From Canna indica (taxonomy: Eukaryota; Streptophyta; Magnoliopsida; Zingiberales; Cannaceae), in the NCBI GenBank assembly GCA_034359265.1, contig CP136896.1, forward strand, positions 33,358,001 through 33,422,000: 64,000 bases of DNA, in the 5' to 3' direction. A program made the position numbers and the translations under genes. The notes below the pieces were generated by a model. The model made no database searches, was not told the origin of the DNA, and saw only the letters and a program-made list of their open reading frames with translations. Of the stretch, positions 23,486 to 34,801 are shown one piece after another; the stretch's first letter is position 1, and each line of letters begins with the position of its first letter.

Positions 23486-26084
23486 TGTTATATCCTAGAT
23501 ATTTTAATTATTATTTTTTTCTTTTTATCGTCTTTGTTTGCCAGCCTAGCGGGCTAGTTCGAGGTCGAGCCGAGTCGACTCATGATCCGGTACGAGCTTG
23601 CGAGCTCGGGTAAGTAGGAATATAAGTTATGTAAATTTTGCTTGCATAGATAAATTTGATTAATTTTATATTGTGTATGCATGATTGTTTAATTATGTCG
23701 CATATGGGTGTGCATATATTGGATGTTTATGTGGAGCATGGGATTAATTTGGGTTTAGTTAAGCTTAGTCGGTTAGTAGGTCGAGAGGTTAGTGGGTATG
23801 GATCCGGGTTGAGGCGGATGCGGGTTAAAAGTAGTGGGAAGGATTATCAATTCTCCCCCTTGGGTTGGCAGCTCCCTATTGGAGCCACCCTAGCCATTTG
23901 GAGAGAATAGAGGAGCCAGCCGCCGCCCCTCACTTCCCCCTCTTGGAGCCGCCGTGCAGCCCAGCCGTACAATCCGACGCCTCCTCTCTTCCCCTCTCCC
24001 TTCCTTGGAGCCGAGTAGAGAGGAGCCCCTAGCCAAGCCGAGCCAGCCCCTCTCTCTCCCTCTTTCCCTCTCCTCAAGCCGGCGGCTTGAAGTGAGCTGA
24101 CGCCCCCTCTTTTACCCCTTCTTTGAGTCGAGCTGCCATCTCTAGAAGCCAGATTTGAGGGCCGTCGTCCGGGATTCTCCTCTAACCATCTTTCCAATTT
24201 AGGTGAGTGGTTTTACCCTCCTTGTTTCGGGTTTCTTTGAATTCTTGAAGCCGTTCTTGAAGGCTTACATGATTGGATTTGTTTTCTGTCGATCTCTTGA
24301 GTTTTCACTGTTCTTTTTTATTGTCGTGTTTGAGGAGGCCCTAAATCCTCCCCTATGGGGTTCGACAGTCCTAGGAGGACCCTAGGGGTGCTAGGCCAAG
24401 GTGGAGACGAGGGTGCCCTCAAGGTGTTTGGTGAAATGCCTAAGTGAGGACTTTTGATGTTCTTGAGATCCATGCCTTATATTGCTTTTTAAATTGAGTT
24501 CTTATATGTTCAAACATGCCTTGTATTTAATCTGTGATTTTTAGATAGAATCACATTTTTACAAAATTTGGATCTTGATGTTGATGCCATGAGGATTCTT
24601 GAAAGATGAGTTCTTGATCATGATGCTTGTTCTTGATTAAGGTGATGTTGATACTTGATAGTCTTGTTTAATAAGCATAAAATTTGTGAAATTCATCTCA
24701 AGACTAGTATTCTATTTTAATGATAATTAAGGGTCTAATTTCTGTAAATTTCGGATTTATTTTAATGCTATGTTGAAAAACTTAATGTTGCTGGAATTTC
24801 ATGCCGAGATGATGAATCTGTGTTGTTTTTAAAATACTTATTGTGGTGTGTGTATTTCTCTGAACATAGTCATGTAACCTATCGCTTTGATCATAAAACA
24901 TAGTTTGGAAACATAGGACACACTCTGAAGACCAGATTCGGGTTAGATACATCAATTTCAGGCACAACAATAAGCTAAAACAAAACCTTAATCTTGATGA
25001 TCTAAATTTTAATTGCATAATTAGTATTGGGCAAAGGGTCAGCATAATTTGTAATGAACCAACAAACAAGGTTTATGCATGAAATAAAACCACACAGGTC
25101 TAGCAATTGGGGGTCGGGTATTGGAGTGTTGAGACGCTTCCCTATAAGGACACCCCTAAGACACCGTAGGAGAGACTTAACTTAGGTCATGTTGCGTCAT
25201 ATCTTTATGACTAGCAGAGAGGCTCATAGAGGAGCCGGATTGCGAGCTAGGCCCGGGAGATTGGATGGCTAATTCCCAACCTGTGGAACAAGTTCAGATG
25301 GGCAAATCCCGATTGTTCCGATTTGACCTCGTGGAATAAGTTCAGAGGGCCTACCCGTTTATTCCTGTGATATCTTAAAGGGGCAAGTTCGGATGGGCGA
25401 TTCCCGATTGTTCCTTCACGTCTCTTGGTTCAAGTTCGGAGGGCCTTCCCGATTGCTCCAGAGTTTCTTTATATTAGGATAAGTTCGGAGGGATTTTCCG
25501 ATTATCCTAGTATGTTTTGTTGCCTTAGGGCATGGTAGGCTTAGGCATGTTAATCTTCACCGTTTGGGTGTTGGTTGCCTTCGGGCAAGTGGTGGCCAGA
25601 TGGTTTGTTAGCTGGTCACTCCCTTGTGACATTTTCCTGCTTGAGTCAGGAGTTTTGTTTTATGCATCATGTCTATATTTGGTTTTCTTGTGGGGATTGG
25701 TAGAATCGCTCACTGAGTTCTTTTGAACTCATCCATTATCGTTGTTTTGTTTTGCAGAGCCTGATCAGTGAGATGGGCTGGAGCACTTGGCGTGGCTAGA
25801 GGGCAGAGGAGCTACATTGATCTCATAGTAGTCCTCGTTAGGGGTCGTAGTCGAGTTTTGGTAGTTAGTCATGCACTTATTTTTCAGTGTTTTAGAGTTG
25901 TAGTCACTTTGGGACATTTATGTCATTATTTCAAATTTCATTGTAATTGATCAGTGGAACTGGATTCATTAATTCCGTACTTTATATTTTTACTAAACTT
26001 ACTTATAATGGATTTTGGTTTGGTTTTTCATTTGAAATAAAATTTGTTTATTTCTTTCCGCTATGTTTTATTGTTGAGTTGTCA
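23486..26084 (+). mobile_element. 3' LTR of the Tekay element, truncated
   Basis: It starts TGTTATATCCTAGATATTTTAATTA after the polypurine tract AAGGAGGGAGGAT. It keeps the donor-like AG/GTGAGT (24201-24202/24203), the hairpin array (25255-25515) and the acceptor-like TTTTGCAG ending at 25757. It stops at GAGTTGTCAT (26084), where the 5' LTR continues with GTGCATGGTTAGGC. What follows is Tat gag on the other strand. Confidence 0.88.
25255..25515 (+). repeat. Hairpin array in the Tekay 3' LTR, copy 3
   Basis: Stems include GGAACAA/TTGTTCC, GGAATAA/TTATTCC, GGGCAA/TTGTTCC (one mismatch) and ATATTAGGATAA (25471-25482) with TTATCCTAGTAT (25502-25513). The last pairs through one T.G wobble and is intermediate between copies 1 and 2. 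Confidence 0.8.
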
Positions 26085-26851
26085 TATTGTCCTTGCTTGA
26101 TGTAGTGAAGAGAGTCCTCGGTCTTGGAGTAGATCCAAGATGAGGAGAACTAGTTGGTGAAGGCTTTGGAGAGTTCCAGGAAAGTGTGAACTGGCCCTAG
26201 CGGGAAGGTGGAGAAACATAATAGTGTGGCCTTCTCCAAAAAGGTGGGGAAAGCTCGGTAGAGGATGAAGTCGATTGCACCGTTAAGGAGCATCATCAAC
26301 TTGAACATCATTAGGTGGGTGGTCGGATCACCCATGTTGTCTTGAGGTTGAAGAGTGGTTGGCAATTTGAAGTTGTCGGGGGAGACAAACTGTCATGATG
26401 TGCTCGGCGAAATGCCTTGAGTTGATAGCGGGGGGAGGAACGATATATGCGGCCCTAGTTCCTTCTTCTTCGTTCTAGTGGTGCATGTGAAAGTTCTTGT
26501 CTCGAAATGCAGAGGTCGGCATCTCGGTTCTTTCGAGATGACTATCTTCATCATGTTCCAAGCGGCAATGCTCACGCTCAGACGGGTGTTGTTCCCTTGA
26601 TTGTGTCAACACTTTGACCTGGGTTGTTAACCATTAGTTCTTCGCTTGGAGATTGTCGATCAGGCATTGTAGCTCTTCTGATGTTGGGTTAGCGGGCACT
26701 GTAGTGTCACTTCTCTCCATGTTAGTGTCTCCAGACAACGGGAGAAAGTTGCTGCTAGGTTGCTGCCTATGTCCAGTAGCGTTTGCTTGACTCTGGGTAC
26801 ATACCATGATAGAGTAAGTAAGATTTAATCGGTCCCGCGGTGGGCGCCAAA
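26085..26851 (-). pseudogene. Tat-like gypsy gag, N-terminal half (minus strand)
   Basis: From an ATG near 26806 the minus-strand frame reads MVCTQSQANATGHRQQPSSN, homologous to the start of the plus-strand Tat gag at 29023 (MVGNRSRANIAAHRQQPSSN). Later frames show DPTTHLMMFKLMMLLNGAID, AFPTFLEKATLLCFSTFPLG and FLELSKAFTN, the capsid-type gag domain of the Tat clade ('DP..H...F...M...GA.D...CRAFP..L...A..WF..L'). Frames are broken. It stops at 26085 against the Tekay LTR. The C-terminal end of the same gag lies at 9266-10147. Confidence 0.75.
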
Positions 26852-27070
26852 TGTTCTTGTCTGAAGTCGAGGTGATGCGGGTCCCCACGTCTCCTGGTAC
26901 GGTGTTGCTCCGTTGCAGAGACCTGCAAAGATACTCCGACGTTCAAATAAGAAAGAGTTCCAAATGATGGGTATGAAATTGAAATCGAGAGTATGCCTAA
27001 TGTACGTCGTGCATGTTTATAGTGCAGCTTAGGGATGTCTTGGGGCAATTATATCTCCCTGGAACTTCAT
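26852..27070 (-). mobile_element. 3' end of the Tat 5' LTR with primer-binding site (minus strand)
   Basis: On the minus strand ...GACAAGAACA ends the LTR and TTTGGCGCCCACCGCGGGA follows, a primer-binding site of the TGGCGCC type used by Tat and Athila elements. The block aligns with 28740-28990 on the plus strand. The left-hand LTR boundary is not visible. Confidence 0.65.
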
Positions 27071-27485
27071 GTTTATAGGTCCAATATGATTCTAACACCC
27101 AACATGTATTTCATGCCTTTAGAAGGAAATTTGGTAAACGTATGAATATAACATCATCAATAAGTTTGGTCAAATTATATCTTTCTACAAGGAATAAGTT
27201 GAAATTTATACTAAAATTAATTGAATTGTGTGCTCTGTGTCAATAAAATTTATTCAATTTTACGATCAATTATTCGATAGATATATATGATATCATATCG
27301 TGTAGGTCACCAACAAATTATATATGTGAACTAGCATATCGTGTAGGTCACCAACAAATTTCCCTAATTGCCCGATTAGATTTGAGTCAAACATAAATAA
27401 CATATGTAAATTTTGTCTCTAAACTATTTTGTGCTATAATCTTCGGTAAATAATTAAAAGAACTTATTTTAGCGTAATAATAATA

Positions 27486-27548
<63 letters not shown>

Positions 27549-27562
27549 GGTCCAACCTTGTC
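27071..27562. other. Gene-free AT-rich stretch with a microsatellite
   Basis: No coding signal. A 26-base segment (CATATCGTGTAGGTCACCAACAAATT) occurs twice, near 27294 and 27332. A pure ATT trinucleotide run fills about 27479-27548. Confidence 0.7.
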
Positions 27563-27570
27563 CTGACCAA

Positions 27571-28252
27571 TAGGACTATTCATGGGTCGAACCCGATCCA
27601 ATAAACCCGAGAAACCGATCCGACCCGAATCAATCGGGCCGGGTCGGGTTTAAATTTTTAAAACCCGATTATAATTGGGTCGGGTACGGATTTCAATATT
27701 TAAAACCCGATGACCCGAGATCCGAGACTCGACTCGATTACCCGAATTATTTATTTTATTATATTTTATTGAAAAATAATTTAATATAAATTAACTCGGG
27801 AAGATGCGGAATAGCGTCTTCCCGAGAATACGCGGCCCACGTGGCCGCATCTTCCCGAGAGGAGGCGTATGCGGCCCACGTGGCCGCCTCTTCTCTCGGG
27901 AAGACACGGCCTGCGCCGTGTGCCGTTTATTCTCCCCGAGAAGAGGCGTGGCCGCCTCCTCTCGGGAAGACGCGGCCACGCAGGCCACGTAATATGGGCA
28001 ATACGCAGCTCGCGCTGCGTATTGCCTCAAGTGTTGAGACACGCGTCTGCGTGTCTTATCCAGAGTTTTTTTTTTGTTTTTTTTAACGGGTACCTGATTA
28101 CCCGACCTGATCCGATTTCAGACGGGTCGGTTCGGGTCGGGTTCAAAAAAAATTATCTTCAAACCCGACCCGACCCGACCCGTTTGTTTGTTGGTTGGAT
28201 CGGGCCGATTTTTTCTCCAAACCTAACCCAACTCGACCCGTGAACAGCCCCA
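27571..28252. mobile_element. 682-bp non-autonomous hAT-type element with palindromic core
   Basis: It is flanked by a perfect 8-bp duplication CTGACCAA (27563-27570 and 28253-28260), the hAT signature. Its ends are imperfect inverted repeats, TAGGACTATTCATGGGTCGA and, reversed from the right end, TGGGGCTGTTCACGGGTCGA. Next to each end are runs of CGGGTCGGGT/ACCCGACCCG. The middle is a mass of palindromes such as GCGGCCCACGTGGCCGC. There is no transposase. The open frames 27791-28243 on both strands are read-outs of these palindromes. Confidence 0.9.
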
Positions 28253-28260
28253 CTGACCAA

Positions 28261-28599
28261 CTAGGGAGTTTGACATCTGGGCATATATTTGGTCCATAAT
28301 ATTCATTTTCAATGTATACATTTTTAATAAGGTTAGGTTTGATTGGTTGACTAAAAAATTATTTAAAAAACAAAATAAGGTTTTTGAAATTGCAAGGGTT
28401 AAAATGAGCATCCAAAGAAACTTGAGAGATGAATGAGAAATAATTTAATAAATTAAAGCTAAGTAGGGTGCGGCAACTAATTCCCAAAACGTTTTGTGGA
28501 TAGTTTTTTAATGTAACCTTTGAGATTTTCTTCATGATTTAATTATTCAAAAAAATTTATTGGACCGGACTAGCACTTTGGTCTGCTCAAATCAAACCC
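28261..28599. other. Gene-free stretch between hAT element and Tat LTR
   Basis: AT-rich. No open frame with recognisable features and no clear repeat. Confidence 0.5.
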
Positions 28600-28978
28600 A
28601 GAAGTGTCCATACTCATAAACCAAACTGAAGTCAAGACAAACACTACTTAGCGCGGGGGCTCCATCCGACCATACAAAGACACCCACGTCCTTCATTTAT
28701 TATCAAGAATTTGACAGTAATGAGTCCGACGACTCAAGTATAAACCTCGACCCATTGTGGGCATATCCTTGCGAGATTCAGAGAGACATCATCGTACCCA
28801 TCCTGCACTATATACTAACACAGCATACATCAGGTATACTCTCGATTTCAATTTTATACCTACCATCTGAAATTTCTTCTTACTTGAGCATCAGAGTTTC
28901 TTTGCAAGTCACCTCGTCGGAGTCGTATCGAACCAAGAGACACCAAGGACCGCATCACATCGGCTTTAGGCAAGAACA
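28600..28978 (+). mobile_element. 3' part of a Tat 5' LTR (plus strand)
   Basis: It ends GGCTTTAGGCAAGAACA at 28978, followed by the primer-binding site TTTGGCGCCCGTCGTGAGG. The last ~240 bases align with the inverted copy at 26852-27070. The left boundary is a guess. Confidence 0.55.
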
Positions 28979-29022
28979 TTTGGCGCCCGTCGTGAGGCCA
29001 AGTAAATCTTACCTGCCCCAAC

Positions 29023-30118
29023 ATGGTAGGTAATCGGAGTCGGGCGAACATCGCTGCACATAGGCAGCAACCTAGCAGCAACATTGCCCCACTGCCTAGG
29101 GATGCTAACATAGTGAGGAGTGATGCTCTGGTACCCACCAACCCTATACCAAAAGAGCTACAACATTTAATCGGCGACCTCTAGGTGTGAAACCAAAGGT
29201 TAACAGCCTAGGTCGAGGCACTAACCCAATGCTGAGAGCAACACCCCACCGAGCACGGACACCACCGCTCGGAACGTGATGATGATATCAACCTTGAAGG
29301 AGACAGGAGGCCGACCTTTGCCTTTTTGAGATGAGGTGTCTCGCACGCATCACGAGAGAGAAGAAGAAGGAACTAAGGTCATAGAGGTCATTCCTCCATC
29401 CACCATCGACTCGGGACCCTTCGTCGGGCATATTATGATAGTTCGTCTCCCTAACAACTTCAAACTGTAGACCACTATTCAGCCTTATAATTGCACAGGT
29501 TACTCGACCACCAACTTGATGATATTCACATCGATTATGCTCCTCAACGGCGCAACCGACTCCATTCTATGCCGAGCTTTCCCCACCATTTTTTAGAAGG
29601 CTGCGCTACTATATAGTTCTCTACCCGCCCGCCAGGGTCAGTACACACTTTCCAGGTGCTCTCCCGAGTCTTCACCAACCAGTTCTTCTCATCTCAGATT
29701 TACCTTAAGACCGAGAGCTCGCTCCACTACATCAAGCAGACAACACGAGCCGCTGAGAGAGTATTCGAAAAGATTCCATGTCGTGGCCATGGAGATCCCC
29801 AGCCTCGACCCTCATGTTGAGTTATACTCCGTCAAGCATGGCTTGAAGCCCGGATAGTTCGTGAACCAGATCGCTATGGCCAAACCGAGTAGCATGGCCG
29901 AATTTCAAAAGCATGTGGTATGTTATATAGAGATGGAAGAACTCCAAGAGGCCAAAAAGGCCGGTAGGCAAATTGTCAAAGACAGTACCAAGGACAAAAA
30001 GACTAAGAAACCCAATAAAAAGGACAAAGACCGAGATTGTTGTGAGCAAGATAACAACAAAAGAGGGAAGTCACATAGCTGGCGGATTCGTGGGTGGAGG
30101 CGAGACGAGTTCGGCTAG
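29023..30118 (+). pseudogene. Tat-like gypsy gag, broken
   Basis: The frame starts MVGNRSRANIAAHRQQPSSN at 29023. After several frame changes it shows MLLNGATDSILCRAFPTIF (capsid-type domain), FTNQFFSSQIYLKTESSLHY, VKHGLKPG and QIAMAKPSSMAEFQKHVVCY, and finally a Lys-rich tail. These are the ordered blocks of Tat-clade gag, which forms the retrotransposon particle. Stops at several points make it non-functional. Confidence 0.75.
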
Positions 30119-30870
30119 GAAAAGATCCCTCCGAGTCATCATGGCTATTGATGACACAACTCGTCTACAGCGGCCCGTCATTAGAGCCCTCGTAATGTCA
30201 TTCTATGAATTTGAATTACAAGGAATTGATACAAATATGCACGACCCTATCATCATCTCTATAATCGCAGGCAACTCTATTGTCAGGAAAGTCCTAGTAG
30301 ACTAGGGTAGCTCGGCTGACATCCTTCTTCACTCCACGTTCAGAAAAATACAGTTAATCGAGGCCTCGCCCTACCCCAATAACAAAGACCTAGTAGGCTT
30401 CTTGAGATAATAGGTCAACGTCCGAGGTTCTGTGTGGCTAAGAACAACATTCAACTCCTGACAGAAGGCCAAGACAATCGACGTACAATACTTGGTCATT
30501 GACATCCCCATCCCCTATCACATGTTTCTGGGGTGATCATTGAACAGCCTGTGAGACTTTGTGTTGACCCCCCACCTAGCGCTCAAATTCACAATTTCAG
30601 AGATAGAAGTGGGGGTATTCCATGCCGACTAGAAAGAAGCTCGCTGGTGCTATAACGAATGCATGAAACATAAGGCAGCCAAATCGGGCAAAGAACCAGG
30701 CATCCCACCCTATCAGGCACTCTCGATATCCCACGTTGAATGGAGGCCCAAGACTCCCAAGCTAAACCTGAATGAGGACGCTCAGAAGCAACCCCAACCC
30801 AGAGACAATTCAAAGCCAGAGCACCACTCGAGCAAACGACACTCACTATAGCTCGCCTTGAGTCGAGCCT
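30119..30870 (+). pseudogene. Tat-like retropepsin region, broken
   Basis: The frame runs RVIMAIDDTTRLQRPVIRAL, then KVLVD followed by a stop and GSSADILLHSTFRKIQLIEA. The stop falls directly after the catalytic Asp of the 'D-S/N-G-S-S-A-D-I-L' site. VQYLVIDIPIPYHMFLG matches the second conserved block. The polymerase domains expected downstream are absent. It has the same layout as the minus-strand fragment at 9266-10147. Confidence 0.75.
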
Positions 30871-31229
30871 AAAGCGTAACATGCTTCGATCTCCTCTAGA
30901 GAACCATGTTGGTTCCCAAGCCCTGAACCCTACCGAAGAAAGCTGGATCAAGCCAATGAATTAAAGCTTGCCCGGGTCGAAGAGAAAGCAACAAGCCCTG
31001 CATTAGCTATAAATGGATGGTGTAGGGATTTTTCCCCTTTTTGGTCTTAATGAGGCCTAACTCCACATGAACTGAGCACCTCCCATGAAGGAACATTGCT
31101 GCATTACCATTTTTTATTTTTATTTAATAAAGGTCATTCCCTCTCTTCACATTTCCATCTGTGCATCTTGGAAACTCATAATTATTTTGCTGTAAGTGAC
31201 AGACGGACGTCCCATGACCCATGACAGGA

Positions 31230-31668
31230 ACATCGTCGAGTCCAAACTCAATGACCCCAAGCGTGGTCTTGCCTTACGATCCCCGCAAGCTCGACTTGAC
31301 CCCAAGCACAGTCCTTGGCCTTAGTCGTCGCTTTCGGGCTCAATGCCCTCAACGACCCCAAGTGTGGTCCGACATTATACTCCCCGTGAGCTCAGCTTGA
31401 CCCAAAGCGCAATCCTCGGCCATAGTTGCCACTCTCGGGCTCAACGCCATGAACGATCCCTAGCGTGGTCCTACCTTTCGCTCCCTGCATGCTCTACTTG
31501 AACCTAAACGTGGTCCTCTACCTCAATCGTCATTTTCGGGCTCAACGCCCTCCACCACCCGAAGTGTGGTCCTGTTTTACGCTCCCCGCGAGCTCGTCTT
31601 GACCCAAGCACGATCAATAACCTCAGTCGCCGCTTCCGGGCTCAACACCGTCAATGACCCCAAGCATG
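31230..31668 (+). repeat. 101-bp tandem repeat in the Tat 3' region
   Basis: The marker CGGGCTCAA recurs at 31335, 31436, 31537 and 31637, giving a period of 100-101 bp and a little over four copies. Each unit contains GACCCCAAG-GTGGTCC and CTCCCCGCGAGCTCG blocks. Tandem arrays in the untranslated part are common in Tat/Ogre elements. Open frames here are by-products. Confidence 0.9.
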
Positions 31669-31670
31669 GG

Positions 31671-32501
31671 TATATTGATATCGTGCTAAAAAGGTTTAGC
31701 ATGCAAGGTAGTAAAAGATGTTACTTGCCTATGAGTCATGGCATCACTCTTTCCAAGATGATGTCTCCTAAGACACTTAAGGACAGAAAAAGGATGAGCG
31801 AGATCCCTTATGCTTCGGCAATAGGATCCATCATGTATGCGATGCTCTGTACTCGGCCCGATGTTGCTTATGCCCTAGGGGTAACTAGTAGATTTCAGGT
31901 GGATCTTGGAGAGGAACATTGGAAAGCCGTAAACAACATTCTTAAGTACTAGAGAAGGACAAAAGATGTTCTCCTAATATTTAGAGGATCTGAATTCAAA
32001 CTAGAAGGTTACACTGATTCTAGCTTCCAATCAGACCCCGACAATAGTAAATCCATCTCGGGCTATGTTTTCACTCTAAATGGTGGCGCAATTTGCTGGA
32101 AAAGTTCCAAGCAAGGTACCGTGGTCGACTCGGTGATAGAAGCCGAGTACATCGTTGCAAGCGAAGCCGCAAAGGAACGACTGTGGATAAAGAAGTTTAT
32201 CACTGAGCTGGGTGTTGTTCTGGTTGCAGGTCCAATCCCTACTTATTGTGATAACACTGGGGTTGTTGCTCAAGCAAAGGAACCTAGATCCCACCACAAA
32301 TCAAAACACATCCTTAGGCGGTATCACCTGATCGGAGAGATCGTTGGAATAGGTGATATAAATGTCGAATGCGCCGACAGGAAAGACAACATTGCAGATC
32401 CTTTTACAAAGCCATTACCACAGCATCAGTTCGATCGCCACTTAAATATTATGGGTATTAGATACTGTAATGATTGGCTACAAGTGCAAGTGGAAGATTG
32501 A
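31671..32501 (+). pseudogene. Tork-like copia reverse transcriptase end and RNase H
   Basis: The frame reads LKRFSMQGSKRCYLPMSHGI, YASAIGSIMYAMLCTRPDVA (conserved block before the RT/RNase H junction) and HWKAVNNILKY followed by a stop where 'YLRRTKD' is expected. The RNase H part keeps EGYTDSSFQSD, SVIEAEYIVASEAAKERLWI, YCDNTGVVAQAKEPRSHHKS, KHILRRYHLIGEIV and KDNIADPFTKPLPQ. The 5' two-thirds of the element is missing at the junction with the Tat repeat near 31670. The frame's stop overlaps the start of the 3' LTR, a compact end normal for this group. Confidence 0.85.
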
Positions 32502-34260
32502 AAGAAATAGTGCCCTTAATCCAATCACATGTCAATGTGTAGGGAACTATTTTTTGATAATGAATGAATTAGGCAATTTTTCATCTTATGTTGTATCTAT
32601 GTTTTTATATATTGGATTATGATGAACCCTATGAACCCGAGCAAATGATTCCAATGCCATGATGAGATCATGCCGGTGGGAGTTGGAATCCTAATGCCCA
32701 TGTTCTAAATGTTTCTAGTTGTAGGATCACCGAAAGACTAGTGCACTTGGTACATGTTCCTAGTTTGGAGATTGGTGATTCCCGAAAGACTAGAGCACTT
32801 GGTACATGTTCCTAGTTTGGAGATTGGTGATTCCCGAAAGACTAGTGCACTTGGTACATGCCCTATACGATAGGGGGTGGCTGATCTCACAGTTACCTAT
32901 GAACCGTCATTAATGTACAAGTGCAGGTGCTCATTAGGGAATGAGTTCATTAAACGGACCAGCACGAGGAACACAATATAGTGTCCTTACATTAGTGTCA
33001 ATAGGATGTTCCTCGAGTGATAGTAGGTGCAAGCAATCCTTTGACCTGAGGTTGTCATGGTTACCTTGTGATTGACGACCTATCGCTTTAATTTTATCCC
33101 TACGTGATCTTTAGAGTCATGTGCCAGATACTTCTGGGCATGGGAAGCATTCATGGAGGTAGGTGAGCAACCAATATGGAATCGGTTACTCCTAGTGAGA
33201 GGAGATAATGTCCTATGTGTCCTTATAAGTGTTGACTCAAGAATCTTTGGCCATAGTAGATATGAATGTCGGAAAAGGGTTTTTGACTTGTCATTATTGA
33301 GACGACGACTTGGCAGGCGGAAAAAATATGAATTGATATCAGGGTTTGATACTTGTTCCGCACCCTAGCTGACTTCGGGACATTGTAATCGAGGGATTTA
33401 GTTGTATGGTAACTATTCATCGAAGGGCGTCTGATCCCTGTAGATTGAACCTCACACTATCCGGGTAGTCATGACACGTTGCTAGACGTCAATCTTGAAT
33501 TGTGAGTGGAGTCTCTCACGACCGCACTAAAGGGTTTAGTGGAGGCTCGTGAGATTCGAATAGAATTCGTTCTATTAGATCCGACTCTCCATTATTCACA
33601 ACTCACTGCTAGCTTAGTGTGGGGCCTAATGAGATAGAGTCTGAATGCGGCACTATATATCTACTAGCATGGATATGTTGCAACTCAATCACAGATCTCG
33701 TTTACAAACATAATAAGAAAGATGTTTATTATAGAAATGAATATGTGATGAAGGAGTTTCTCGATAACCCTAATTTGTAGGGTAGCCCCTATTTTGTAGG
33801 ATAATTAACCCTAAAGTCGTAGGGTATGGCACGCGATATTATTTTTAGGGGTTGGTTAATCTTAATTATGAATTAAGTAATTAATTAACCATTGGGCGAT
33901 GATTATGGTTAATTAAGAATTAAACATAATTACACTGAGGAAAATTTTGATTTTTCCCATGTGCCTACACTTATTAATTGTGAATTAAATTATTTAAATA
34001 AATCATAATTAATAGGGAATTAATTAATTTAGATAAATAATAAATTAATAGATAATTGATTTATTTAGATAAATCATGATTCTATTAACAAATAGGAGTT
34101 TGATTTATCTCATATCCCTATTTCTAGGTGATTGGTTTCTCGAGATAAATATAATTCCTACTAATAGGTATTTAGTTTATGTATATAAATTAATAGTCTA
34201 TTTAATTGATTTTTGATTTATTTTGAATAAATTTTAAAACTATTAAATATGAAAATGAAT
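32499..34260 (+). mobile_element. Tork-like copia 3' LTR, copy 2, 3' truncated
   Basis: It starts TGAAAGAAATAGTGCCCTT after the polypurine-like CAAGTGGAAGAT. It aligns inverted with 1195-3425 through AGGGAACTATTTTT, the GTTGTAGGATCACC block, ACAGATCTCGTTTAC and the AATTAATT-rich part, and directly with 63776-64000. From about 34260 the match fades and the R/U5 end is missing. Confidence 0.8.
32731..32875 (+). repeat. 52-bp tandem triplication inside the Tork LTR
   Basis: CGAAAGACTAG(T/A)GCACTTGG recurs at 32731, 32783 and 32835. The copy at 63776-64000 has the segment once, so it expanded in this copy. Confidence 0.9.
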
Positions 34261-34801
34261 GAGAAGGTAAATCATAAATTTTTGAAATCCCAGTGAGTTC
34301 AAAATTGAACCAAGTGGTTGGCCCTCTTTTTCTCAATTGTGTGTATGCAACTTCTTAATTACTTTTTCTTCTTCATTTCTAATGTCTAATTTACACTTTT
34401 ATTATTCAAAATAAATCCTCCACAAAGTTATCAGAGAATTATGTCATGCTAGATTAGGGGCGAGCGGATTCGAATATATTGTATTTTTCATGATATCCTA
34501 TACAGTAGCTAGATCTTTTTTTTCTACTAGGAGGAATCTTCCAGACATTTGACACTAAACTCCATTCAACCACCACAAGTGTTGACTTGCATTGCCTTAA
34601 ATACCACACCAACATTCTCTCCCTCTCGTCTCCTTCTCTCTTCCAATTATCTTCCAAATTGCGTTCTGCTCCCTTCTGATTTCATACCTTCGGCGCATTT
34701 GATCACTTGGTTTAGATTATTGGTTAATCACCGAGTAGACCATTCAATCCTTGTTGATTATATTTTCTATTCCTCAAACTCCTGTAATCTGCATCTCTCG
34801 T
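34261..34801. other. 5' flank of the inositol phosphatase gene
   Basis: Between the LTR remnant and the ATG at 34802. The last ~250 bases are C/T-rich (TCTCTCCCTCTCGTCTCCTTC near 34617), as plant 5' leaders often are. No convincing TATA box was fixed. The open frame 34549-34815 runs into the gene out of frame and shows no family features. It is possible that upstream coding exons of the gene were here and are lost. Confidence 0.4.

Larger units (their letters stand above)
10148..26084 (+). mobile_element. Tekay/Del chromovirus inserted in a Tat element
   Basis: Order: 5' LTR 10148-19084 (split by a CACTA element), primer-binding site at 19088, gag remnant, protease, reverse transcriptase, RNase H, integrase, chromodomain-like tail, polypurine tract (AAGGAGGGAGGAT just before 23486), and a 3' LTR cut at 26084. 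Removing the CACTA insertion leaves a 5' LTR of about 2.64 kb. The pol gene has several stops and lost catalytic residues, so the element is dead. The missing last ~100 bases of the 3' LTR and the gap in the flanking Tat gag suggest a deletion across the right junction. Confidence 0.9.

Noticed and set aside
27791..28243. Arg/Pro/Ser-rich open frames on both strands
   Set aside because: They read through the palindromic core of the hAT-type element and show no domain.
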